NCBI GenBank assembly: GCA_022829145.1
Contig: CM040764.1
Coordinates: 12,854,049 to 12,918,048 of the forward strand
Direction of reading: 5' to 3'
Source of the DNA: Albula goreensis
Lineage: Eukaryota > Chordata > Actinopteri > Albuliformes > Albulidae
DNA: 64,000 bases
The notes beneath the pieces were generated by a model. That model had not been told where the DNA came from, made no database searches, and worked only from the letters and a program-made list of their open reading frames with translations. Made by a program: the position numbers and the translations under genes. Positions 24,704-37,171 of this stretch are shown here, one piece after another. Each line of letters starts with the position of its first letter. Positions within the stretch are counted from its first letter, which is position 1.

Positions 24704-24738
<35 letters not shown>
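24623..24738. repeat. Two (AC)17 microsatellites
   Basis: Pure AC runs of 34 nt at 24623-24656 and 24705-24738, separated by 48 nt of AC-related sequence. UG-rich in the pre-mRNA. Confidence 0.97.
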
Positions 24739-24740
<2 letters not shown>

Positions 24741-25197
24741 CCAAACCAGTGTGTGAATAAAGAAGGTGGGAGAGGGAAATGTACTGGCTCAGTCTGAGTG
24801 GGGGGTTGGGGGTTGTGTTGGTAGTTATCTGGGTAATGAAGCTCAGTGGAGATCCTGCAGTGAGAACACTGAACTCAATTACCCCCTGCTGGCTACAGGA
24901 CAGGGCCCAGCAATGGCACACTCAATGCCCCCCACCTTCAAACGTGCCACACCACACCCCTGATTATCAGCAAGGTCATATCCAGTTTGGGGGGTGTTGC
25001 TCCAGGGTACAGTGGTACTGCCCCACATGTGAACCCAGAGTTATTAGCCCAGTTCTCTGTTCTTTAACTGTTTTTAGGGAAGCATAATGTGTATGGGAAT
25101 ATTAAGATCAAACCTGATGAAATGATAATTTGCATCCTGTTTGTTATTAAAATAAACCATTAATGCGATAAGGTCTCTTGAATGCGCGCTTTCTATC

Positions 25198-25200
<3 letters not shown>

Positions 25201-25236
<36 letters not shown>
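25201..25236. repeat. (CT)18 microsatellite
   Basis: Pure CT run; (AG)n in the CELF pre-mRNA. Confidence 0.97.
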
Positions 25237-25240
<4 letters not shown>

Positions 25241-25427
25241 TCAGCATTGAAGAGTTATTTTCCCTGCTCATTGTTGTGGGATGAAAATAATCCACGGTGC
25301 TTCCTTTGACAGTGTAGTGGTGTCTACAAATTCTCCTCTTCCATTCTTTCTTTAAGACCTGTCACCTGCTGGTGATTCGCGATTAATTAGGTAGTGTGGA
25401 ACACACCACGGATTCTGAGTAAATATA

Positions 25428-25455
25428 AAAATAAATAAATAAATAAATAAATAAA
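25428..25455. repeat. (AAAT)n microsatellite
   Basis: A short AAAT/ATAA tetranucleotide run. This can mark a decayed retroelement tail, but no element body was recognised beside it. Confidence 0.9.
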
Positions 25456-26989
25456 AACAGAGTGATTTAGCTCTGTTGTCATGCGTCACCCAGCTCAGGA
25501 TACTCCTCAGACTGACGCAGAGCTGAGGATGTACAGCACACCCCCATCCCCCGTCCCCCGTCCCCCCCAGTTTGCTTTTCGGTGAGCAGCAAGCATCACT
25601 TTGAAAAAGCAAGCAGAGAGGAAAACCATGTCATCTTTGTACTGAAGTATAAATAAATTAGGCCTGCTGAACTCAAATTAATTCACGAGAGCAGTGACCT
25701 AAATTTCCGCAGCTACCTCCAATATGTTCAATTCTTGCACATTACACACATCGCGGAAGAAAAATCAGTCTCATCCTTCCATACAGCTGTACAGACAGTG
25801 CTGTAGTTCAGGTCACACTGCTGTGTGTCGCGGCCCTTATTCAGACTGTTCATGAGGATCTCTCCTGAACTGCTTGTCCTGAACACAGATTTTACTGTTT
25901 CTGTCCGTGCAAATTTGTACTAATAACTTTGAAAAAAGTCTAAATTTTAATTAAGTGTATGATTTACTCCAGTCTGCCTCCAGTGTTGTCTCCCAGCTCT
26001 GTTGTTCACTGTTGCACATATATCTTGCATTCTTCTATCCCTTTTCTTTATAAATTCATCCTTTGTTTCTAATATGTCTCTTGATTTGCTATCACTCGCT
26101 CCCTTCCTGCTTCTTTTTTCATTATCCCTCTCCCCCCTTCTCTTGTCTCTGCTGCCCAGAATCCTTTCATGTAATAAAATCCATCTCTTCTCTTTGTAAT
26201 GCATTGTGCAATGAAAAATACACAAAGAAGTTTCACAGACGGTGCTCATAATGGAAGCTAGGGATGACCACAGAATTACCAATTGAGTATTACAGCCGTG
26301 GCACCAAAGATAAACCTAAATTAATAATGGACTCCAAAGAAGAGAAAAAAAAATCAGTTTAAAGTTCTCAACTTTTAATCAGGTGTGGGGTAACCCTGAT
26401 CTTTTGAGACGTTCCCTATGCAGAGTTTAATTGCTGGTCATGTAGAGAATCTGAGAGTCCTTGCATTATAAACAGCACACGCTGCTAATCTGACCCAAAT
26501 TGCATTGTCCATTTGTGCGAAGCAAAATATCACATTTTCACGCTGCGGCCGTTGTGTAATTCCTTCCCAGGGAGAGAAGGCAGAACGCGAGTTATATAAT
26601 AGCCTGTCTAGACTTCAGTGCCAGCTCAGAAGGATTTATTCTTGTGAAAGTTAATTACTGCTTGATTGGCTATGACTGAATTCCACACAGCATTAATTGG
26701 AAAAGTTTGTGTGCATGACATGCAAAATACATTTTTTTTTTTTTTACCACACACTTGCTTTCATGTTATCTCCTCTGCTGCAGGCAGCCCAGAAACTGAA
26801 GTCTGGGAGAGTCTTTCAGGAGCTGGTATGTGAAGGGGAAGGGAGGGATTTGGTGTGCAAAGTAAGAAATCTTGCAGGATATTTCAGTAAAATCAGGGAT
26901 TCTGTAAGGGCAAAAGCAGACCGTCTCTGAGCAGCTTTGTGTCGTCTGTGGGGATCCTGAAGCTGTGAAATTTGGGAGGCTGCCTGAAA
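25456..26989. other. Plain intronic sequence
   Basis: Contains C-runs near 25543-25568, a pyrimidine-rich patch at 26095-26160 and a T-run at 26731-26743. No gene or mobile element recognised. The patch 26530-26690 is complex with some CpGs. Confidence 0.5.
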
Positions 26990-27330
26990 ATAAGGGACAG
27001 TCAGGTTATCTATTACTGTAATTTTCAATCAGGTGGTCAATAACGATATTGGACTCCTAATTAATGCAGCCATGGGAGCCTGCAGAAGCTCCAGCTGTGC
27101 GTTTAATGGCCTCGGCATCTGAATGCCATTAGTTCCCTCATGTGGCCCTTCCTTCATTTCAATAGTAAACAGAAGAGAAGGGAACATATGGATTCCTGCG
27201 AAACTGGGATACATTATTGATAAGCAAACCAATTAGGGTAATTGCAATTATCAGCTGACCTTTCAGGGGAACAGCATTGCACATTTGCTCGACAGCCCAA
27301 TGCAGGGAAAAATCTCCAGGTGTAACATGC
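26990..27330. promoter_or_regulatory. Candidate conserved non-coding element
   Basis: Complex sequence including GTGGTCAATAACGATATTGG, CTCCTAATTAATGCAGCC, ACATTATTGATAAGC and AACCAATTAGGGTAATTGCA. Several TAAT/ATTA and CCAAT-like cores sit close together with no simple repeats. No coding frame of known type. Enhancer candidate. Confidence 0.38.
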
Positions 27331-27589
27331 AGAGGCCTGCACAGTAGTGCATTTCCCTTCTATGCAGCTGCGGAGATGGATATCTATATCTATCCATCTA
27401 TCCATTTGCTCCATCAATCTAGATGGTGAGATGGAGTGTTAGGTGTGTCAACATATGTTGCACTCTGCTTGCCTGTGAATGCAGTTCACAGTTAAACTTG
27501 AGCTGTTTTTTGAGAGCTTCAGTGTCAACCCTTTTTAAAAGGCATTTTCTGGGGGCTATTATCAACCAGCATCACCGAAGCTGCCCTCT

Positions 27590-27794
27590 TACTGACTGAG
27601 GAAGGTGAGTGCTGTTGGATTTGGGCAGCGTTTGGATTGGGAGACCGCCTGGGAAAATGATGTTGCCTTTGGAAGTGGGGTTGGTAGGCAAGATGGGGTT
27701 AATAGCCTGTCTGTGCCTTAATTCAAAACTCACTGTACCAGCTAAATAATGGGGGCACTGTGGGAGAGACTGTCTTTCAGATGAAACTTTAACC
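27590..27794 (+). mobile_element. Degenerate 5S-rRNA-derived SINE
   Basis: TTTGGATTGGGAGACCGCCT at 27632-27651, continuing GGGAAA, is nearly identical to the internal promoter (box C) end of 5S rRNA. It is followed by a body with TTGGAAGTGGGGTT, AATGGGGGCACTG and CTTTCAGATGAAACTTTAA, the body of fish 5S-headed SINEs (SINE3-like). The upstream 5S part is too decayed to align, so this is not a 5S gene. The SINE stops abruptly where the hAT-like end begins at 27795. Confidence 0.75.
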
Positions 27795-28035
27795 CAGTGG
27801 TGGGCAATCTGAGGCCTGGGAATCCATATGAAACAGGCAGATAAAGAAGCAATTATTTTCAAATCATTATTCTGAAATTATTATAAGCTTTTGTATGGTT
27901 CTGGGATACTTATAGAAATACATACATATAATCACATTTTTATAAATGTTTGACTTGTAGAGCAGTAAAATGGCCGCACATGTGACCCTCAGGTAAAATA
28001 AGAGTGCCTGTGAGCAGAGGGGCCCAGTCTGATTC
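27795..28035 (+). mobile_element. hAT-like half element abutting the SINE
   Basis: The sequence starts CAGTGGTGGGCAATCTGAGG, a common hAT terminus, directly after the SINE body. The inner part includes GGCCGCACATGTGACCCTCA, a word seen inside such elements. No matching right terminus or 8-bp duplication of TTTAACCC was found, so the right boundary is uncertain. Confidence 0.4.
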
Positions 28036-28150
28036 TGAATGGTCAGTATGGAGACCATAGCTCCCATCAGTAAATGGAGGGGGGTTCCCTGGTGTCCTTG
28101 TTAAATGAACAGGATGATCTAGTTCCCTCAATCAGGCTATCCGCTCATCA

Positions 28151-28176
28151 CCGCCCCCCCCCCCCACCCCCCCCAC
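28151..28176. repeat. C-run
   Basis: Runs of C broken by A. Simple sequence, G-rich on the CELF-sense strand. Confidence 0.9.
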
Positions 28177-29237
28177 AGTGTAATTGGCTAAATAAATCCC
28201 CTGTCCACATCAGCTGATATGTGGTGAGTGTTTTGTTGCAAAATGGCTGCCGTGCATGATGAGGTGTTGAGGTGAGTTATCATCCCCTCGACCGCCATTA
28301 CCAGGAGTGCTCTGAGATCCGTATACATGAAACTCATTATCAGGGCAAATGGTAGCTACTGGATCAGTGCCAGAGAGGGGCGGCACACAGTGCACATGTT
28401 TGTTATCCATAGTACCTAAAAAAATGTAGCATACTTAATGCTGGATTATGTAATAGGATCACAGTCTATGCTGGCGGTTTGGAAAATGCTACTTCAACAT
28501 ATCACATATCATCCCAAAATGCCAAAATGTGGAAGCCCGAAGTTTTTCAAAAATGTGAAATTCAGCCTGAAGTTGTAATTTTGGAGGACTATTTCCATCA
28601 GCCTGTCTAGAGGGGTGGATTTAGTACTTGCCAAGCTGCCTTATCTGGTGTCTGTTGTCAAAAGCAGCTGTGACAAATAATAGATGATCATGTCAAATGT
28701 TTTGATTACATGCGTGTCATGATCTGCTGTAGCTCAGGGCCTGTATACAAGTTTTCACGCAGGTCCATGTCATTGTAACGTGCATAAAATTCAGTCATTT
28801 TATATTGAGGCCTTGATGTAGCCTTCATGCAGCCTCTGTAGCTGTGTGCTGCAGACTTTTCATTGAAAATGAAGGATTTCTGGTTGTTTTGTAGCTTTTG
28901 ACACTTGTCATTGTGCGCTCACAGAAACAGTGACGCAAATTAGCCAGCCAGTGCTCCCTGAATAATGACCAAGGTGTCAGCATCAGTGCTGTGTCCTTCC
29001 TGAGGCAAACAACAACGGAATATGATTTGAAAATGTATGTAAGCCATGGAGTGAACATCATGATCACCATGTAGTTGGTCTTCGGCCCTTATAATTACAT
29101 GTTTCTATTGGAAATGTTTCCTTTTTTAAATCTAGTTTCCCCTCCTTTTAATATGGTGCAAGTCACATGCCCACCACTGAGTTTTATTATTAAATAGATC
29201 AAGATATCATTTGAAATCGAGACTAATCAAGTTCTCA
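28177..29237. other. Intronic sequence, nothing recognised
   Basis: Complex, non-repetitive sequence. The minus frame 28825-29070 (81 aa) has no family I know. I see no exon-like splice context that would support it. Confidence 0.45.
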
Positions 29238-29400
29238 TAGTCTAATGGGTAATTGTATATCACCCCATGAAGCCCCTGGTCATTTCGGGCACTGGAACAT
29301 CAGTGATTGGATCCTTAGCCATCTCTGAGCACTTGAGCAGGACATGCCACCTGGGACCCCCATGACCCTCAAGCATGTATTTATGACATATGACTACAAA
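29238..29400 (+). mobile_element. Possible decayed tRNA-type SINE
   Basis: A box-A-like GTCTAATGGGTAA, a B-box-like GTGATTGGATCC and a following GAGCACTTGAGCAGG echo the layout of the better SINEs at 31.8 and 59.6 kb. No tail was recognised, so the call is weak. Confidence 0.25.
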
Positions 29401-30510
29401 CCTCTAAAATAAAGTGAGGTAATTTCAAAAGAAATTAAACTGAATTAAAATGTCTCTGGAAATGAAAAAGAGAAACCTACGAGTCAGGTTTTACACGGCT
29501 GGTGCCTAATAAAATAACCCAATTCCTGGAGTTAGTCAAAGTGTTCATCTTTATTAGAAAGCCTCTCACTAGCATGTATTTATGAATAATGGATATGTTG
29601 TGGCTCTGAGCTGAGAGAGAGGTGTGCACGCACAACAGTACTGAGCAGACTTTCTGCAGCTACTCCAAATGGTCCCCAATCTTTCCTGCTCACATGTACT
29701 AATGATAAAAAAGTCAGATACACTCAATTACATTGATTAGAGATTAGAGTTGCTCATCTACTCTGGACACATAGCACTTTCACACAGAAGCGTTCACATA
29801 TCTTGCCATATAGAAGGTGCATCGGATATCGTTGATGTCTAAAGTTAGAGTGCTGAAATATTGTCCTACTAAAGGGTGGTGTTCCCAGTGAGGATGTTCC
29901 CTTTGGGCTCTGCAGTAGTTCTCCTGCCTTGTTTTTTTGGCTGAAGTTGCACCCGTGTCTTTAGTTTTTGTTTGCACTGCAAGCCGCCGCCTGGGAATAG
30001 CATTAATTAACATAGATTGTTTGTTTGTTTGTCTGTGGCATCTGTGAGAAGCCCCTGTTTTATGCTGCTTCGCAAATTCATGCACATGCCGTAGACTGGA
30101 AAATGAAAAGGGAAGAGATGAATATTGCTTTAAGTTGATTAATATTGATGATGAACAGTGGTTTCAAAGCACAATCGAGCATGGTCCTGTGAAACTGCTC
30201 GTCCTTGTTGGGTGTTTTAGGTACATACTTAAACATTGAATCAATATTCTCACAAATAGATAACAAGGCAGGTGTACCTAATTATGTGGCTTCTCAGTGC
30301 ATAAATACAGCAGTAAACCTCTGTGTGCTGGGCCTCAGTAAATACAATGCATGAATATGATATGAATGTTACTGTACTGATGAGTGTAAAATCAGTATTT
30401 GTGTTTCTCAAGGATTAAACCAGATATCTCTCACAGGAGTGAACAGCACCTTGAGAAAATGCTGTATTTTATTTCATTGTCTGAGATCCTTGGAATATTG
30501 CATAAAGAGG
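29401..30510. other. Plain intronic sequence
   Basis: No exon, mobile element or strong repeat; a TTTG run sits near 30019-30032. Confidence 0.5.
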
Positions 30511-30535
30511 TTTTTTTTTTTTTTTTTTTTTTTTT
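30511..30535. repeat. T25 homopolymer
   Basis: A pure T run of 25. It reads poly-A on the minus strand. No retroelement body was recognised beside it. Confidence 0.95.
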
Positions 30536-31754
30536 GCTGGAGATACATTTCAATAAGAATAATGGCATTCTCGCACACCCGTGAAACTTTTCTCCCCCCC
30601 GGCCCCCTCCCTCAGGTGCGTTACAGAGATTGAACAGAAAGCGGCCGCGCGTGAGTGCAGATCTGCTTACCACATAAATCACCCCATACTCAAGGACCCT
30701 CGTCACAGCTGGGACTCGTGCGAGAGTCGGTGTGCGTGTGTGTGTGGGAGTTCTTTGTTTATTGTTTTCTGCAAGAAATATATTTCATTTTATCTATCTG
30801 TTGTTTTTATTTTTTTATTTATCAGTCAAAATAGATACAAGATAAACGGCACATGCTGTAGGCAGGCATGTGCTTCTGCCACCTTGTGCAAATTCCGGGG
30901 AGGAACCAGGTGTGCACGAAAACCCAAGGGTGTAGGGTAGCCTGGGGGGAGGAGACTTTCATTGACTGGTAGTTTGGCTAACCCTGAATGCAGGTCTTTT
31001 ACTCTCTGTGCAGATGTAAGAGGACACCATGCTTAGCAGGCTCTGTCACAGGCCTTTACTCTGTGCTTGGAAAGGTGTCAAATTCTGCCTTTTTAAAACA
31101 GCTTTCTATTTCCTTCCTTTTTTTACGGCAGGTTGTAATGTCCAGTCATATTTGTAGACTAGTGCCAGAGGCAACCGCTGTTAGTACAAGAGGGCGTAGA
31201 CTTGCCTGTTCGTCTTCTGGAACACATGAAAAGAACACTGCTCAGCTGCGCAGTCATTGCGCTAGAGTACTGAGCTGCTTGTGCAGCTGGTGTGTATCAG
31301 CAGAGCTGGGATCTCCGTTCCAGACCATAGCACAACTGGGGCTGCACTAAAATCAAAATGAAGTAGAGTATGTCCCTTCTGAATAGGTGAGATTGGGGTA
31401 GGTGGAGAATGCAAGGAAAAGTGAAGAATCAAGTCTGAAGCTGGTGGCACGTTTTCTTCATTTAAACACAAAGAAAGGGAAAGGGAGGGAATTAGGGGGT
31501 AACAGGAGCAGTTCATCAGCCTTACTCTGGGAGAGAGGCCAGTAAAGCCTCTTGAGTTTACACACAGAATGGCACTGAGGAACGGCTGACATCAGAAAGA
31601 AGCTACCTGTCAGTCTACATCTTCTATTTGGCCCAGCAGTTCAAACTGGGAGCAAAAGATGGAGGGAAATACAAAAAAAAGAGAGAGACATACGTGCTGG
31701 CCTAGGATGAGAGCCCACAGCCTCACCGTCTCATCTCGGGTAAGACCAGACACT
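30536..31754. other. Plain intronic sequence
   Basis: Contains a CpG-bearing patch at 30590-30660 (CCCCCCGGCCCC, GAAAGCGGCCGCGCG). No gene or mobile element recognised. Confidence 0.5.
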
Positions 31755-31955
31755 GCAGAGGCAAGGCACTGTGAGCATGGGGTTGCAGGCTCAAATCCCA
31801 GGTGGGCCACTGTCACTTTACCTCTCAGTCAGAAACTGTTTCAGTATACACCCAGCTGCTTGAATGGGGAATCTTGTGATGATTTAAAATCTGAGAGCTG
31901 TGAGTCACCCCGGACAAGGGCATCTGTTAAGCCAATTACAGAATATAAAAAAAGA
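31755..31955 (+). mobile_element. tRNA-derived SINE
   Basis: The head has GGTTGCAGGCTCAAATCCCA, a good tRNA B-box (GGTTCRANNCC type). The body runs through ACTGTTTCAGTATACACCCA and GCTGCTTGAATGGGG. The tail GAGTCACCCCGGACAAGGGC with ATCTGTTAAGCC matches the fish SINE tail GTCGCCCTGGACAAGGGCGT that is shared with LINE partners. It is a moderately diverged, near-complete copy; the extreme 5' end is uncertain. Confidence 0.82.
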
Positions 31956-34675
31956 TAATTAAGCAGATTTCCACCATCATTCCAGCCTGATAAACCCTCC
32001 GGCTGACAGAGGAGAAAAGCCCATGTTGCTCAAGGTCCGTATTTAACACTCGCACCTCTGGCTCTTTCTGAAATGTATCTATACTCTACTGTACTTCACA
32101 ATTATCATTTAAGACATACATCTGAGCAGACCTTGAAATGAATACGAAGGTTTATTGAGGAGAGAGGGTCAGGTAGGTAAAAGAAAATGACCCCCAAGGG
32201 AAATTGTTTTGTTGGGACTTGCGGAACATACATCTCATTAAATTGCCCCCATTTACAAAATGGTCGGCACTTTCAGCCAAACACTGCCCTTGGGCTTTAT
32301 TTTCCTGTAGGTGTCTTTTTAACTTCAAGATTTAATCCTGATCCCCGAGAAATTACAGCCTGCAAAAGTGAGGGTTGGCCCTAAACGGATTTCCACTCCT
32401 CTTCACCTTAATTTGGAATGGACAACTTTGAGTCTTTAGTCACTGCTGTGCCACCTGAACTCACGTGTGAGCACTCCTTTCATACACTCATACCCAGCCC
32501 AATGCCTGTCTCCACACAATGTTAACTCCACCTAGTAATGTCCAAAGGACTTGCATATTAACCCCAGAGTGCTGATAAAGAACTTCCACAGACTTGGCTC
32601 TCTATTCGTGGCTGCTAAGTTGCACAAGTTGCACCTGACTGGCAAAACAGTCTCCTGAATTCTGGAGCAATATTGATTCACTAGATTCTTCTCAGCAAAT
32701 GAAAAATGGGCTCACATTAAAAATACCTGGTTAAATTAATATTAAAGATTGAAAGGAAATCTGAGATCATGGATGAAACTTGGAGGCAATCTGGTGCCTT
32801 GTTGGGAGGGGGTATTCTAGGAAGCTTCATCCAGCCAGGTGTAGTCTAAACCCACACATCACCTGGCAGAATGAAGCCAGTCGTATCCCCGCCAATGCAG
32901 GCTAATGGTCACAGACGGCTAACGGCACAGACCAGGCTCAAACTCGCAACCACCTCTTCAGTATAATTCTACCACCTCCTTCTTCCTTTAAATTATGCGG
33001 AGCAGACTTGTGCCACCCTGGAGATTTCTGTTGTGCTGCGAGCTGAGTTGAACACACTGTGCCTCTCGCAGAGGCCTTCAGAAATACTTCACCGAGCAGC
33101 AGCGCGTGTGCTCTGTTTTGTGTGGGAGAGGAGGAGAAATCAATGGCTTAAAAAAAGTGAAGGTTTGTTTTATTACAGCAATAACGTGTCAGGTCATCTG
33201 TTTGGTGACATGCTAATGGCTGCTCGGGGACCTTTCCTCACAGTGTAACTGCCGCATCACTACATCACTGTCCAACGAGCGTGCACGTCCTGCTGCCCAG
33301 CCAACACAACCCGCTAACCCAAAACACTATCGCCTCAGACGAGTGGGAAGGGGTGGCCGCTTTAAATTAAAATGCATTTGTCTCTTGCAAATACTATTAC
33401 TCAGTGTTTTAACACAATTGAAAAAAAAAAGTTTTCATAAGAATCATCATGCAGTGCTCAGAGACTGAGGATGGTTACAGTAGGTTTATGGGTCGATGAA
33501 TAACAAATATACCTATATTCATATGTTGAAGTTTATATAGTGATGAGACTCTTCATGTGAACACTTAGAGATGTAATTGGATTACAAAGGAAAGACAGAA
33601 TGTATTGTCAAACAGAAAGCTCATTTCTTTCTTTGTGCCTCTGGGTCTTGCTGCAAGCAGCATGTGTAAGGTTTTTTTTTTGGTTTAACTCCTATTTAAA
33701 TTCCAAGATTCTCAAGAACTCCAGAACATTGACTCATGACCAACTTCTTGAGTGGTGCAATCATGTGCCGTTTGTACCTTAAGAGTCCGAAAACGGTGAG
33801 CTGTGCACAGTCAACTTCAATCCAGAGTGTAAAAAAAAAAACAACTAAACAAGAACTACAGCATCAATTATTTAGAATGTGCTGTAAAAGATAAAGTCCT
33901 GTTTGCTCCTGCTGTCCCGGGACCGAGCCACAGCCTCCTGGCTCAGTGCCCCGTGCTCTGAGCCGGAGGCTTCTGAAAAGCACTCAAAGGCCTTCAGAAA
34001 GCACATTTCAATAAGCCGAGGAGCGAGAGCTTAGCTAGCTGGCTAATAATTACTCTGATCTGACATTTCAGAATGAGATGGCTTCACGCCACCTCTTAGG
34101 CAGCTTCACTCTGTCCACCGCAGTTTGTGTTGTAAATGTTTGCTTGCAGTTTGTACTCAGCGCAGTGATTCCTCATGCTCCACGTAAAGCCCTCTGCTAA
34201 GTAAACTCAGTGCATGCATCATTAATAATAAAAATACAGACCATTTCATAGTTTTGAAAACTGTATCCTGGTTTCTGTTGCTGAATTCTATTCTGAAGGT
34301 AGAACAGCTGCTGCCCTGGAAAATACCCATCAGTTATCTCTGTATAGCCACACACTGTGCCAGGCCTGGGTTAAATTTTTATCTGAGATACTTTCTATTT
34401 ACCTTTAGGCAGACAGTAAAATCCCTGCAGATCACTGATCATTTAAGATGCATCTGTTTTTTATCAGAACATTAAAAAAATATGTCATCAACACAGCACC
34501 CAAGCAGTTAAAGTAGTTTCAAAATGCACAAATGAAATGCCTCCATGAAAAAATATGTACTTAGATATAATTAAAAGATATTGGACAAGAAGCATGTTCT
34601 GGCAATATTGAAAAAAATGTCTTCACACTACACGGCAAACAGTAAAGATCTGTTTGAACAGGCTTTGCAACATGC
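31956..34675. other. Intronic sequence with some complex patches
   Basis: The patch 32160-32390 is complex with few repeats (TTTATTGAGG, AAATTGCCCCCATTTAC) and may be a conserved element. A-runs lie at 33420-33430 and 33829-33841. No exon recognised. Confidence 0.45.
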
Positions 34676-35040
34676 GTGTGTATGTGTGTACGTGTACATA
34701 TGTGTATCTGTTCGTGTGTGTGAGTGTATGTGTGTATATATAACACTCAGATGTTAATTATTGTTTACAGCTACATTCCCACTGTACATCAAAGCGCTCT
34801 TTGAAGTTGGTTGTGTTTGAATGCGTGTTTGAGGTCAGGCCCCAGGGAGCAACACATATAAGGGCATCCACTCCCACACACAGTGGCAGCTGATTGGGAG
34901 GCTGGGTGTGTGTGTGTGTGTGTGTGCATGTGTGCGTGTGTGTGTGTGTGTGTGTGTATGTGTGCGTGCATGCATGCATGCGTTTGTGTGTGTGTGTGCA
35001 CGTGCGTGTGTTTGTGTGTGTGCATTTGTGCGTGCGCATA

Positions 35041-35079
<39 letters not shown>
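34676..35079. repeat. TG-rich arrays (CA-rich in the pre-mRNA)
   Basis: TG runs with GCATGCATGC and CACGTGCGTG breaks; the densest parts are 34906-34950 and 35045-35078. In the CELF transcript these are CA repeats, transcribed before the UG repeats made by the plus-strand CA arrays at 8.5-24.7 kb. Confidence 0.95.
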
Positions 35080-35241
35080 TACTGAGGGGGCAGATTTTGG
35101 GACCTGGTGGGATAATTCTGTTGTACCCTCAAGAATGGCATTCAACCTGCAAAGCTTCACTTGTAGGCTCACTTGTTCAGCCCTGCAAACTTCCTGTACT
35201 ACTGTTAGCCTGTCCACAGCCCATATCCATACAGCAGCTCA

Positions 35242-35322
35242 GAGCAGTGGTGCTGATCTAGGATCAGCTCACCCCTTTGCACATTAAGAACGGAAAGGCC
35301 AAAACTGATCCCAGGTTGAGCC
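35242..35322. mobile_element. Short inverted-repeat element (CTGATCTAGGATCAG type)
   Basis: The left arm GTGCTGATCTAGGATCAG is answered by a decayed right arm ACTGATCCCAGGTTGAG, with a short AT-rich middle. The same layout occurs at 45409-45498. It resembles a fish MITE-like dispersed repeat. Confidence 0.55.
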
Positions 35323-37110
35323 CATTTTTATGAGCCCATTCTTACATGAAGGTGAGAGAAATGGGAGAAATATACTCTCCTGCTGCTTACAGAGCCCTGG
35401 CCTAAACTGTCACAAAGGCAATAAACACATAGCTCTTATTCATGATTCCACCAATATTAGAGTATGGTTATAACTACTAAGCAGCAGGGAATGCTAGTAT
35501 ACTTACTCACAGCTCCAGAGTGATCACTGTGAGAAGAAATTCCACCGACTGCAATAGTTTCACTCCCCAAAATCATCCTTTTTCTCTCTCCTGCAAAAAT
35601 AAAACCTGCTTCCCTTCTCAGCCAACTCTGAGTGATCTTTATTTCCTGTGTCTCTTTCTTTTATCATTTTTATCTATTTCAAACTTGGTACCTCTCCCAT
35701 CCTGCACTTACAGTATATATTTCGATGTCATCCTCTTTCCCATAAGCTCTCCCCCCTCTTCTTCTTTCTGCTCTATCCTCCCTCTATAACCCTCTTCTTC
35801 CCTCTGCCTCTCTTTTCTGCTTTCCCTCCATCCTGTGACTGCTTTCATCTCCTACTTTCTGTCTTTCTCTCTGGGCACCTCTATCTTCTACTCTTGCTCC
35901 CTCTTTCTGAATATCCCTCTATCTCTATCTGCTTCCCTATCCCCTCTCTGCCATCCTGTTACTCCCTCCCCCCTTTCCTTCTCCCTCTCTCTCTCTGGCC
36001 TATTCTCTTCTCCTCCCTTTCTCCCTCCCTCCCTGTCTCTCTCACTCTCTCTCTCTCCGTTAGGCACGCAGCGGTTTGACTGGCAGGTGGGTAATCACAG
36101 CCCTTGTGCCGTAGTGATCACAGCCAGCGTGTGGCGTGTGGGCGCGTGCGGAAGCAGGTGTGCGCCGCTGCCTTGATTGAAATGTATTTTTTTGGGGTTG
36201 TGGTGCAGATCATAAATAATGTACCACTAAGCGATACTGAGAGGGGTTCAAAGGAAGAGACGATGGGAGGGAGGGAGCAAGGGAGCATGCTAGAGAAGGA
36301 GGGATTTCGCCTGTGAGAGAGCTTTAAAAGCTGTGAATATATTTCCTGTATGAACAGGAAAGTTGATTAGATGTGGTAAAGTATGAGGTCAATCAGGGGC
36401 TTTGGAGACGGACTTGTCATATTCATCAACCCATTTCATTTGCCAATATTTTTTTTTACATGTTTTTTTTAGATATAGAAGGAATAAACCACACAAACCT
36501 TGACAGTTAACAGCTCACAGTGGCTGATTCTGCTTATTCCATGACTTCAGCAGAAATAGACTAAAAATAGATGTTAAAAATGATACATTGTGTAGTAGTG
36601 ATTCCACAGCATTTACAATATCCATAAGATTTGGAATGTATTCCTGGCAGCCCTATCAGCTTTGAAATAAGGCCACATCTCAGTAAAGGGTTGCATTGTA
36701 AATCCCCCACATGTGATTGTGGTCCTTCAGCAGTTCCTATGCTGTTCTTATCAGCAGGGAGACTTCACACAAACCCCAACCCACTATTTAAAAAAACCCA
36801 TTAAAGGGAATTCTCCTAATATGAGCTTTTTCTTCTTAAGTGTTTTCTGGAAGCCAGGCCCAAATGTATTTCCATTTTTATCGCAAAATTGAATCTTATT
36901 ATATTGATATTATATTCATACACGCTTCTGGTAAAGTGCTCAGAGGACATATTTGGCTAAAAGCACTGTGGTCCACAGTATAACAACAGTTCCATTTCTG
37001 TTGTTACTCTTTTCGGTAAGGAATAGATTGGTCCGGATGTAGGAGGGCTACTTAAACAGAATGGAGCTTCAGCCCTGGGGTAAAGACAGTCCATGCTTTT
37101 GCATGCTCTT

Positions 37111-37114
<4 letters not shown>
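35323..37114. other. Intronic sequence with pyrimidine-rich patch and a MEF2-like site
   Basis: A long C/T-rich stretch runs 35640-36060 and yields a 143-aa Leu/Ser/Phe/Pro frame that is a composition artefact. CTAAAAATAG at 36561-36570 is an exact MEF2 consensus. No exon or mobile element recognised. Confidence 0.5.

Positions 37115-37168
<54 letters not shown>
37115..37168. repeat. (CT)27 microsatellite
   Basis: A pure 54-nt CT run; (AG)27 in the pre-mRNA. Confidence 0.97.

Positions 37169-37171
<3 letters not shown>

Noticed and set aside
27632-27660. Possible 5S rRNA gene
   Set aside because: Only the box-C end is recognisable; the rest of the 5S sequence is absent and a SINE body follows.
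32830-32970. Possible tRNA-type SINE on the minus strand (GGTTGCGAGTTTGAGCC)
   Set aside because: A single B-box-like word without A-box, body or tail of a known SINE.
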